Below are positions 1 to 5,058 of a stretch of DNA of 5,314 nt, in pieces. The position numbers and the translations under genes were made by a program. Below the pieces are notes generated by a model that was not told the origin of the DNA, did no database searches, and worked only from the letters and a program-made list of their open reading frames with translations. Origin of the DNA: JAWXCM01 sp034408745 (lineage in GTDB: Bacteria > Acidobacteriota > Terriglobia > Bryobacterales > Bryobacteraceae); NCBI GenBank assembly GCA_034408745.1, contig JAWXCM010000045.1, positions 1-5,314 of the forward strand, written 5' to 3'. The first letter of the stretch is position 1, and each line of letters opens with the position of its first letter.

Positions 1-121
1 AACATGGCCATGGTGAAATTGTGAACCCGTCCTGCATATCGAAAGAGCAGGCGCGGAAACCCTTCACCTAACGTGCGTGCACTCGAGTTCTATCCTAACT
101 GCCATTCAACAACGAAGTTTG
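1..121. other. Left-edge stretch with no recognised gene
   Basis: This lies downstream of the leftward toxin remnant. A plus-strand reading frame enters from the window edge and stops at 69-71, giving about 22 residues that I do not recognise. It could be the tail of a gene lying mostly outside the window, or chance. CCTAAC occurs at 67-72 and 93-98, but no matching partner makes an integron-type attC site. I see no terminator hairpin. Confidence 0.3.
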
Positions 122-390
122 TCAGGGATGGCTGATGAGACGGTCGTAATCCGAATGTGAGACAATCCAAAACCATATGAGGATGTCTTGATCACGGATT
201 GCGAGGGCGCGATAACCGAGGCTTACTCGCGCTGAATAAATTGGCCGTGTCGCGTGCACGCGCTTGAATGAGGACTTGGGTGGTTGGGGTCGATAACAAA
301 TTGGCTGTACGGCTGCCGTGCCTGTTCCTGAACGTGTGGTGGAAGATCACGGAGCGCCTTACGAAAGCGCTCGGTTGTTACCGACTTCAC
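122..390 (-). pseudogene. RelE/HigB-like type II toxin, broken by one frameshift
   Basis: Read on the minus strand from GTG at 390-388, the first 41 codons (KSVTTERFRKALRDLP..., ending DPNHPSPH at 268) match the N-terminal half of small RelE/HigB-like toxins. The frame then fails. Shifting back one base at 268 opens a second 48-codon stretch, FKRVHATRPIYSARV...LGYRALAIRD...WFWIVSHSDYDRL, ending at the stop 124-122. Together they give about 89 residues, the usual length, with the family hallmarks RPIYS, GYRAL and WFWI-SH-DYDRL in the right order. One lost T in CATTTC (A on the plus strand near 266-268) explains the break. The start codon overlaps the stop of the upstream antitoxin (GTGA). Members of this family are generally mRNA-cleaving translation inhibitors. 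The product here should be truncated and inactive, unless the lost base is a sequencing error. Confidence 0.85.
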
Positions 391-608
391 AAATCATTCG
401 GGTCGAGGGGCCTGGTCTTCCGACTGCAGTGTTCGGACAGTGCCTCGTCGGCGAGGACGACCAATCCGTCAGCCGCTGCAGTTGGAAAGGCGGTGTCCCA
501 CGCCTTCTCGGACTCGAGTTCGAAGAGAGGGGCTCTCGCAAGGGCGTCCTGCGCTTCAGGGGACAGCTTGCCGGCCGCCTCGAAAGCCTTTTGAAGAAGC
601 TGGGTCAT
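387..608 (-). CDS. Antitoxin of the leftward RelE/HigB-like module
   Basis: This 73-residue acidic, helical protein begins MTQLLQKAFEAAGKLSPEAQ and ends with ADEAL, then TRPLDPNDL. That is the pattern of small antitoxins encoded directly upstream of RelE-like toxins: an amphipathic N-terminal helix (about residues 1-22), a middle with ELESEKAWD, and a C-terminal RPLDP segment. I chose ATG 608-606 because conserved residues begin there and GGTGAG sits just upstream (610-615), although very close to the start. An extension to 725 would overlap the divergent antitoxin gene. Its stop (389-387) overlaps the GTG of the toxin, so the two should be translationally coupled. The frame is intact although the toxin partner is broken. 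By family behaviour it should bind and neutralise its toxin; self-repression is possible but not visible. The middle (FPTAAADGLVV) departs from the usual form I expect, which may be drift. Confidence 0.8.
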   Translation of the reverse strand: MTQLLQKAFEAAGKLSPEAQDALARAPLFELESEKAWDTAFPTAAADGLVVLADEALSEHCSRKTRPLDPNDL

Positions 609-672
609 ACTCACCACTCGGTTAGGGTCAGGCCGTAAGATAGAACACTCCATTGAATTGGGCATGTGCCGA
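609..672. promoter_or_regulatory. 64-base divergent intergenic region between two antitoxin genes
   Basis: Both TA modules must be transcribed outward from this gap or from inside each other's 5' ends. A TAAGAT (636-641) on the plus strand, read as TATCTT at 642-637 on the minus strand, is the only -10-like element I see, and neither has a good -35. No clear dyad stands out. The function is inferred from gene orientation alone. Confidence 0.4.
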
Positions 673-900
673 ATGGCCAAAGTAGACCTCCGCGACATTC
701 TTGAGCTGAGCGATGAAGAACGCATCGCTGTCGCTCAAGAGATCTGGGATAGCGTCGCGGAAGACCCGAACAGCATACCGCTCACGCCAGAACAGCGTGC
801 TGAACTGGAACGGCGGTTGAATGAACACAATGAAAGCACGGACGACGTCGTCTCGTGGGACGATGTCCAATCCAAACTTCGGTCACCGCTAGGGTCGTGA
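673..900 (+). CDS. Addiction-module antitoxin, PF09720 (Unstab_antitox) type
   Basis: This 75-residue protein starts MAKVDLRDILELSDEERIAV, then has EIWDSV, PLTPEQRAELERRL and, near the C terminus, VSWDDVQSKLR. This is the signature layout of the PF09720 addiction-module family: an N-terminal helix with LS-EER-A-A--IWDS, a proline-initiated second helix, and a W-[DE]-[DE]-V tail that contacts the toxin. These proteins pair with ParE/RelE-fold toxins, and one follows directly here. I chose ATG 673 because conservation begins there. In-frame TTG 658 and ATG 664 would add five or three unrelated residues, and no candidate has a convincing Shine-Dalgarno sequence. The stop codon 898-900 overlaps the GTG toxin start. 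The reading frame is complete, so the antitoxin could still be made even though its toxin is interrupted. Confidence 0.88.
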   Translation: MAKVDLRDILELSDEERIAVAQEIWDSVAEDPNSIPLTPEQRAELERRLNEHNESTDDVVSWDDVQSKLRSPLGS

Positions 901-1199
901 AGGTCGTTCTTAGACGCTCGGCTGAGCATGATATCGAACCGGCGGTACGGTGGTACGACGAACAGAGAAACGGGCTAGGACAGGAATTTCTCTGAGGCTG
1001 TTGGCGACGCGTGGATAGTGTTCGCGCTAATCCCGAGTCAAATCCAATTCTGCTGCAGAACGTGCGCCGTGCACCCCTACGCCGATTCCCGTACGGGCTG
1101 CATTACATCGCGGAGCCGAAGCGCGTCGCTGTCGTCGCGTGTTTCCACGCAAGGCAGAATCCCAAACGGTGGTCCGGACAGGCAATAGAACAGCGTTGA
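897..1199 (+). pseudogene. ParE/RelE-family toxin, interrupted by two close frameshifts
   Basis: From GTG 897 (GTGA overlap with the antitoxin stop) the frame reads VKVVLRRSAEHDIEPAVRWY, then DEQRNGLGQEFL, and meets TGA at 993-995. This is the first half of a ParE/RelE-type toxin: an AE-DI--A--WY helix followed by GLG--FL. The family expects E-A-V next. That appears one base later, as EAVGDA from 994. From 1011 the original frame resumes with VDSVRANPESNP, VRRAPLRRFPYGLHY, VAVVACFHARQNPKRW and a stop at 1197-1199. The simplest history is one inserted base near 991-993 and one lost G near 1009-1011. Repairing both gives about 100 residues, normal for the family, including the conserved RR-L-RRFPY core strand and the final H--R-P-RW. 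As it stands translation should end after 32 residues. Family members inhibit gyrase (ParE) or cleave mRNA (RelE); sequence alone does not say which. Confidence 0.88.
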
Positions 1200-1207
1200 G
1201 ACGTCAC

Positions 1208-1353
1208 ATAGCTGGCGTTTGCCGCGTCGCCATCCGGCGTCATGGCCTGGCCAGTTTCCGGTGTGCAGATTTTCCGGAATGACACGGTAGCGGAAACAGG
1301 ATTGCGGTTCGCCGGCTGGACATGCCGCTCCGCTCATTCGGTCGCTGACGCTC
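1208..1353 (+). repeat. ~145-base imperfect direct repeat, copy A
   Basis: This is the first of two copies and begins 9 bases after the broken ParE-like toxin stops. Against copy B at a constant offset of 984, positions 1211-1239 match 26 of 29 and 1301-1330 match 29 of 30, with a 21-base identical block at 1310-1330. The middle (about 1262-1300) is weaker but alignable with one indel, and 1240-1261 is divergent. The 10-base arms CCATCCGGCG (1230-1239) and CGCCGGCTGG (1310-1319) are complementary at 9 of 10 positions across a 70-base loop. No transposase or RNA gene signature is visible. The element type is unknown. Confidence 0.8.
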
Positions 1354-1422
1354 CCTCAATCGTTCCGCGTCACTTCAAACTTGATCCCAGACGCAATGAG
1401 GTTCGGCCACACGCATTCTGGC
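1354..1422. other. Short intergenic stretch before the VapBC promoter
   Basis: Apart from copy A of the repeat, the 281-base gap between the ParE-like toxin remnant and the next gene contains only this stretch and the promoter/operator block. I see no further gene, hairpin or motif in it. Confidence 0.4.
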
Positions 1423-1451
1423 TTGACCTGTGCTTGTACAGACGACATCTT
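1423..1451 (+). promoter_or_regulatory. Candidate sigma70-type promoter of the VapBC module
   Basis: TTGACC (1423-1428) is a good -35. After a 17-base gap, CATCTT (1446-1451) is a poor -10, matching 3 of 6. The assignment rests mainly on the -35, on the position 30 to 60 bases before the antitoxin start, and on the operator-like repeats lying over and just after it. Confidence 0.45.
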
Positions 1452-1464
1452 TGTTTGTACAGAC
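1431..1464 (+). promoter_or_regulatory. Paired operator-like repeat upstream of the antitoxin
   Basis: TGCTTGTACAGAC (1431-1443) and TGTTTGTACAGAC (1452-1464) match at 12 of 13 bases and are 21 bases apart, two helical turns, so both face the same side of the DNA. Each contains the palindrome TGTACA. One copy lies in the promoter spacer and the other just after the -10. Ribbon-helix-helix and AbrB antitoxins with their toxins commonly bind such paired sites to repress their own operon. Binding here is inferred from position and spacing. Confidence 0.65.
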
Positions 1465-1480
1465 CAACGTGGGAGGAGTA

Positions 1481-1690
1481 ATGGCAACGAAGAAAGGGTC
1501 GGTGCGAAAAAACCTGAGATTGAGCCAAGCTAAGATCGATCGCGCCAAGCGAATCTTAGGTACGAAGACCGAGACGGAGACCATCGAACAGGCGCTGGAT
1601 CTAGTGGCCTTCCGTTCTGAAGTGGTATCAGGGCTCGAAGACCTGGCGGGAAGTCAGCTTTTGCGTGATCCCGATGAGGAAGCGGCGTGA
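1481..1690 (+). CDS. VapB-like antitoxin, ribbon-helix-helix type
   Basis: This 69-residue protein begins MATKKGSVRKNLRLSQAKID, a basic N terminus followed by a strand, then the helix-turn-helix stretch RAKRILGTKTETETIEQALD and a C-terminal acidic tail ending DPDEEAA. The layout (basic strand RKNLRLS, helix A, a TETETIEQALD turn, helix B, and an acidic toxin-binding tail) is what I expect from ribbon-helix-helix antitoxins paired with PIN toxins. The start is ATG 1481, with GGGAGGAG at 1471-1478 as a strong, slightly close, ribosome binding site; an upstream in-frame start at 1430 would run through the operator region. The stop overlaps the toxin GTG. It should neutralise the toxin and, through the paired TTGTACAGAC repeats just upstream, probably represses its own promoter. 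The exact antitoxin family was not confirmed by a search. Confidence 0.85.
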   Translation: MATKKGSVRKNLRLSQAKIDRAKRILGTKTETETIEQALDLVAFRSEVVSGLEDLAGSQLLRDPDEEAA

Positions 1691-2133
1691 AGAAGTACGT
1701 TCTCGATACGAACATCTATGTGACGGCCGCGCGCGATACCTCGTTCGGAACAGAGTTGGTCCAGTTCGTAGGAAGTTTTCTCCCGCAGATATACCTGCAC
1801 GCAGTCGTGGTCCAAGAACTCATGCGCGGCGCTATAACCGAAAACGCGCGCAAGTGGTTGGCGCGCGAAATCGTGCAGCCGTTTGAGAAGCGTGGCAGGA
1901 TCCTTACGCCTGGATACGCCGCGTGGAAACGGTCGGGAGAGATCATCGCAGACTTGGTGGAAACTCGGGTGATCAGCACCGGAGGCGTGCCGGGATCCTT
2001 TATACAGGACGTGTTGCTGGCCGCCTCATGTCGAGAACAAGGCGTAACGTTGGTGACCCTGAATGGTTCCGACTTTCAGCGGATCCGCAGGGTGTCGCAG
2101 GTGGAGTACGTTGCGCCTTGGCCGCGCAAGTGA
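1687..2133 (+). CDS. PIN-domain toxin, VapC-like ribonuclease
   Basis: This 148-residue cytoplasmic protein carries a whole PIN domain. Acidic residues are where a metal-dependent PIN nuclease needs them: D7 in LDTNIY, E44 in VVVQELMRG, D108 in FIQDVLLAASCREQG, and D129 in VTLNGSDF. The order and spacing D-N-I, then Q-E-L, then D-x-x-x-A, then T-x-N-x-x-D-F match the family. VapC toxins cut specific RNAs, often tRNA or 23S rRNA, and are held in check by the antitoxin. The start is GTG 1687, overlapping the antitoxin stop (GTGA), which suggests translational coupling; there is no separate RBS. It is the only one of the three TA toxins here with an unbroken frame, so this module is probably functional. 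It is slightly longer than the ~130 residues usual for VapC. The RNA target cannot be told from sequence. Confidence 0.9.
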   Translation: MKKYVLDTNIYVTAARDTSFGTELVQFVGSFLPQIYLHAVVVQELMRGAITENARKWLAREIVQPFEKRGRILTPGYAAWKRSGEIIADLVETRVISTGGVPGSFIQDVLLAASCREQGVTLVTLNGSDFQRIRRVSQVEYVAPWPRK

Positions 2134-2191
2134 TGCATGTGTCGGAAGAGTAGTGGTCGAATCTGAGTTAGGCCGGGCCGGGCCACTGCGG
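2134..2191. other. GC-rich spacer after the PIN toxin
   Basis: This holds a GGCCG GGCCG GGCC run (2171-2184) and a weak AGTGGTC/GGCCACT dyad (2151-2157 with 2180-2186). There is no T-run, so I would not call it an intrinsic terminator. GTTAGGC (2167-2173) fits the GTTRRRY core of integron recombination sites, but it has no partner. Confidence 0.35.
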
Positions 2192-2336
2192 ATAACTGGC
2201 GCTTGCCGCTTCGCCATCCGGCGCGGGCGCGTGGATGATTCAAATGTGAAGACTTTCCGAGATGCCACGGCGATCAAGAACAGCATTGCGCTTCGCCGGC
2301 TGGACATGCCGCTCACGCTCGCGGTCGCTGTCGCTC
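2192..2336 (+). repeat. ~145-base imperfect direct repeat, copy B
   Basis: This is the second copy, in the same orientation as copy A, starting 58 bases after the PIN toxin stop. It keeps the complementary arms CCATCCGGCG (2214-2223) and CGCCGGCTGG (2294-2303), again with exactly 70 bases between them, although the loops differ in sequence. Conservation of the arms and their spacing over a divergent loop suggests the fold matters more than the loop sequence. The right end is a GTCGCT-rich stretch (2323-2336). A minus-strand reading frame runs through it, but copy A lacks an equivalent open frame, so I treat this as non-coding. Confidence 0.8.
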
Positions 2337-2414
2337 ACCAGGTCGCTGGATCTGCACGTCGGTTAACGTATCACGACAGCCGAAATGCTACGCCTCAAAA
2401 CGGCCGATGGAAAA

Positions 2415-3140
2415 ATGACCACTGAGAAGGCTTTCGCTTCGAACGAGGAGCCAGTGCACCGCGAACGGCATCGGACAGAGAGAATCGGCTGGCTTCGAGC
2501 CGCCGTTCTCGGGGCGAATGACGGGATTGTGTCAACAGCAAGCCTGGTTGTCGGAGTCGCCGCGGCTGACTCCATCCGGTCAACGGTTCTCGTCGCAGGT
2601 GTCGCTGGTCTGGTAGCGGGCGCGATGTCGATGGCCGCCGGTGAATATGTATCAGTCAGCTCGCAATCGGACACCGAGCTCGCGGACAAGAAACGTGAGC
2701 AGACAGAGTTGGCGGATCAGCCTGCGGCCGAGCTTGCTGAACTGGAAGGAATCTATGTTCGACGCGGGCTAACCCCGGATCTCGCGCGCCAGGTCGCTGA
2801 GCAGATGACGGCGCACGGCGCGCTGGCCGCCCACATGCGCGATGAACTCGGGTTGAGCGAGACATTGGCCGCTCGGCCAGTTCAAGCCGCTCTGTTGTCG
2901 GCTGCATCGTTCGCCGTCGGCGCTAGCGTTCCCCTCGGTGTTGCTGCGATCACACCAATGGCGAGTCTGGTCGTCGGCGTCTCGCTGGCTTCTCTTCTCT
3001 GCCTTGCGGTGCTCGGAGCCGTATCGGCTCGAGCCGGCGGCGCTCCACTGGTGCGAGCCACCATAAGAGTCTGCTTCTGGGGTGCGTTGGCGATGGCGCT
3101 GACTGCCGTGGTAGGAAAGTTGTTCGGCGCAGTTTTGTAG
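2415..3140 (+). CDS. VIT1/CCC1-family Fe2+/Mn2+ transporter
   Basis: This inner-membrane protein of 241 residues carries the family signature. It has HRERHRTERIGWLRAAVLGA (15-34), then NDGIVSTASLVVGVAAA forming TM1 (about 27-51), TM2 with AGAMSMAAGEY (about 57-80), a cytoplasmic metal-binding stretch (81-150), and TM3-TM5 (about 153-175, 178-200, 213-238). By spacing against the Eucalyptus VIT1 structure, D36 and M73 fall at the transport site, and E95, E98, E106, E109 and E144 fall at the metal-binding domain glutamates. All are present, so it looks functional. Plant and yeast relatives move ferrous iron or manganese out of the cytosol into vacuoles using a proton gradient; bacterial ones probably relieve iron or manganese excess. 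The start is ATG 2415, preceded by a weak GATGGAAAA; ATG 2385 would add ten unrelated residues. It follows repeat copy B directly. No riboswitch or Fur box is evident upstream. Confidence 0.92.
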   Translation: MTTEKAFASNEEPVHRERHRTERIGWLRAAVLGANDGIVSTASLVVGVAAADSIRSTVLVAGVAGLVAGAMSMAAGEYVSVSSQSDTELADKKREQTELADQPAAELAELEGIYVRRGLTPDLARQVAEQMTAHGALAAHMRDELGLSETLAARPVQAALLSAASFAVGASVPLGVAAITPMASLVVGVSLASLLCLAVLGAVSARAGGAPLVRATIRVCFWGALAMALTAVVGKLFGAVL

Positions 3141-3201
3141 CGAGCCTTCGGCATAGAATGGACTTGCTCCGTCGTTGTACGCTCGGCACAAAAGAGGGCA
3201 C

Positions 3202-3942
3202 ATGGATCCTTCCAGCTTGACGTCGTCACCGATCGGTACTGCTCACAGGAATGAGCGACACTGGCAGCGAATGCTCGGCGATGCTGTACTCATTGTATTG
3301 AGCGTACTCGCAGCATTCGCACTGCAGACGTGGCAGGATGACCGGAACGATCGCGCGCACGAACTGCGCCGCATCAAGGAGATGCGCAAAGAATTCGTGA
3401 CGTCCGGGCTGGCTCTGGACTCTCTTGAACAGCTTCACCGCATTTCAGAGGGCAAGCTGACGCGCCTCGACGCGCTTCTTGAAACCGCCGATGCCGCAAC
3501 CAACGCGGACTCGATCCTGTTCCTCGGACAAGCGCTGTGGTTCTTCAACAACTACTTCCCAAACATGCCAGCGTACGAAGAACTCCTGTCAGCCACGGGC
3601 CTGCAGGGAGTGCATAACGACGAGTTGCGCCGCGCACTGTTTCAATATGAGGCGACTGCGAAGCTTAATGCTGACTTTGACGAGTATGTCCGCAGCAGTT
3701 CAATCTCATCCTGGGAGACCCTGGTGGCCAGCCGGATGCCACAGCTGACATCATCGGACCCACTCGAGGACCCGCTGCGACGACTGCTACCAGACGTCAG
3801 GCATCTCGCTAAGGACCTCGAGTTTCGAAATCTGATCGCAACACGCAAGTTCACCGAAGCCGGCCTGGCAGGGCGGAGCGCTCAACTCCGCATTGCCGTA
3901 GCGAACGTAATCAAGCTGATCGATGCCGATGTAGGTCACTGA
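3202..3942 (+). CDS. Single-pass membrane protein of unknown function, DUF6090-like
   Basis: This 246-residue protein has a polar N-terminal tail (1-23) and one transmembrane helix at about 25-42 (MLGDAVLIVLSVLAAFALQ), followed by WQDDRNDR and a helical soluble domain. The hydrophobic helix ending in AL-x-x-W then a charged R-rich helix, plus the later motif YEELLSATGLQGVHNDELRR (about 126-145), resembles a widespread family of small bacterial membrane proteins (DUF6090-like) with no established role. I chose ATG 3202 because AGAGGG (3193-3198) is well placed before it; TTG 3175 would add nine residues. The orientation inferred is N terminus in, with the soluble domain outside the cytoplasm, but this is uncertain. 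It starts 61 bases after the transporter, so co-transcription is possible but not shown. TAGAAT at 3154-3159 is an isolated -10-like element. Confidence 0.78.
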   Translation: MDPSSLTSSPIGTAHRNERHWQRMLGDAVLIVLSVLAAFALQTWQDDRNDRAHELRRIKEMRKEFVTSGLALDSLEQLHRISEGKLTRLDALLETADAATNADSILFLGQALWFFNNYFPNMPAYEELLSATGLQGVHNDELRRALFQYEATAKLNADFDEYVRSSSISSWETLVASRMPQLTSSDPLEDPLRRLLPDVRHLAKDLEFRNLIATRKFTEAGLAGRSAQLRIAVANVIKLIDADVGH

Positions 3943-4131
3943 CGGCCGCCGAGTCAATCCGGCGAAGTCGCGGGAGATCAAAGAAATGGTTGCGCCACCA
4001 TTTCGAGGGTAGAGGACGGGTGCCGCCATTCTTTATACGTCATGCGCATCGAGAACGCCGGTCGTTCAGCTATTACCCACACATTTCTGGCCTCACATCT
4101 GATTCGATTGAACGCTCACGCGGAGTACCAG
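3943..4131. other. Intergenic stretch before the cysteine synthase remnant
   Basis: This non-coding stretch contains a small perfect hairpin (3983-4004) and TTTATAC (4031-4037) as a weak AT-rich -10-like element without a good -35. A frame running from 4042 into the next gene adds 30 residues that do not look like the family, so I treat it as untranslated leader. Confidence 0.4.
3983..4004. other. Perfect 8-base stem, 6-base loop inverted repeat
   Basis: GAAATGGT (3983-3990) pairs perfectly with ACCATTTC (3997-4004) across the loop TGCGCC. The stem is AT-rich and no T-run follows, so it is a poor intrinsic terminator. It could be a repressor half-site pair for the downstream gene, an mRNA hairpin ending the upstream transcript, or chance. 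Confidence 0.45.
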
Positions 4132-5030
4132 ATGGCTACGACGATGGCTCGAGTGGTTTCCGAAGGCACTGACTCTGGCGTCCTGGGTGGCATCGGAAAC
4201 ACGCCTCTGGTTGAGTTACGCAAAGTCGTGCCGGCGGGCTCCGTTCGCGTGTTTGCCAAGCTGGAGTCCGCGAACCCGACGGGAAGCATGAAGGACCGAA
4301 TGGCGGTTGCAGCGATCGCGGCTGCGGAGGCGAATGGACGCCTCGAGCCCGGTGGCACAGTCGTCGAATACACGGCAGGCACTACCGGGATCTCATTGGC
4401 CCTGGTTTGCGCAGCCAAAGGGTATAAGCTCAAAATTGTTTTCTCTGACGCGTTCAGTGATGAGAAGAGACGCACGATGGAAGCATTTGGAGCCGAAGTT
4501 ACCGACGTGGTGAGTGACAATAAACAGATCACGGAGAAGTTGATCAAGGAAATGATTGCGGCCTCGGCGAAACTGAGTGCGCAGCCGGGCCATTGGTGGT
4601 CAGATCAATTGAACAACCGCGATGCGGTGACTGGTTATTTTGCGATGGGCGAGGAGATCTGGAGCCAAACCGCTGGAAGGGTCGACGCGTTTGTCCACGC
4701 TGTAAGCACGGCACATTCCATCCACGGAGTGACTCACGCCCTTCGTCTGCACAGGGCGGATGTACACATAGTCGCCGTCGAGCCCGCGGAGTCAGCCGTA
4801 CTCTCCCCAATCAGGTCGACGAGATTGCGACGGTTTCGACCGACGACGCCAAGAACATGACAAGACGTTTGGCTCGTGAGGAAGGAGTGTTTGCCGGTCC
4901 TTCAACCGGTGCGAACCTGGTGGCGGCGCTACGCGTAGCTAAGCGGCTGGGTCCGGACGCAACGGTTGTCACGGTTATTGTCGATTCCGGCCTACGGTAT
5001 CTCAGTACAGACGTCTACAAAGGCGCATAG
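4132..5030 (+). pseudogene. PLP-dependent cysteine synthase homologue with internal deletion and frameshift
   Basis: The first part (from ATG 4132, with GGAG at 4122-4125) has the fold-type II hallmarks: GNTPLVEL, then NPTGSMKDRMA with the PLP lysine at residue 54, and EYTAGTTGISLALVCAAKGY. The matching protein ends at about 4803 (VEPAESAVLS), and that frame runs on 19 nonsense codons to a stop at 4860. From 4803 another frame carries the true C terminus: LPNQVDEIATVSTDDA, FAGPSTGAN, VDSGLRYLSTDVY, stop 5028-5030. Between them the family has a block of about 23 residues with the G-I-G-x-G-F-x-P motif that lines the cofactor. That block is missing, so a loss of roughly 65-75 bases, not a multiple of three, is inferred. 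The phosphate loop also reads VSTAHS where VGTA-S is usual. Intact relatives make cysteine from O-acetylserine and sulfide. The product here should be inactive. Confidence 0.87.
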
Positions 5031-5058
5031 GCTTACTCATGAGGGCACGCTGGGCGAG

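Noticed and set aside
66..98. CCTAAC motifs as integron attC core sites
   Set aside because: No matching GTTRRRY partner at a suitable distance and no large palindrome between cores.
251..262. Perfect 12-base palindrome CGCGTGCACGCG
   Set aside because: It falls inside conserved toxin codons (RVHAT) and is isolated; GC-rich coding sequence explains it.
268..330. Plus-strand frame reading VVGVDNKLAVRLP, resembling an AbrB/VapB antitoxin N terminus
   Set aside because: It lies antisense to the RelE/HigB-like toxin remnant, whose minus-strand reading is far stronger and explains every base; the resemblance stops after about 13 residues.
993..995. TGA in the ParE-like toxin as a selenocysteine codon
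   Set aside because: No selenoprotein is known in this family, the flanking in-frame residues GCWRR do not fit, and the adjacent +1 frame carries the expected EAV.
2026..2316. 96-residue minus-strand frame through repeat copy B
   Set aside because: Copy A has a stop in the equivalent frame, and the frame also overlaps the end of the PIN toxin antisense; it follows from the repeat's composition.
2167..2373. Repeat copy B as a classical attC site (GTTAGGC at 2167, GGTTAAC near 2363)
   Set aside because: The cores are not equivalent in copy A and do not pair in the R''/R' arrangement, so a classical integron site is not supported.
2769..3203. 144-residue minus-strand frame opposite the VIT transporter
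   Set aside because: It is a shadow of a well-conserved plus-strand gene; composition is low-quality (many S, R, Q) with no recognisable motif.
5037..5044. CTCATGAG palindrome between convergent genes as a terminator
   Set aside because: Eight bases without a loop or T-run cannot act as an intrinsic terminator; chance is enough.
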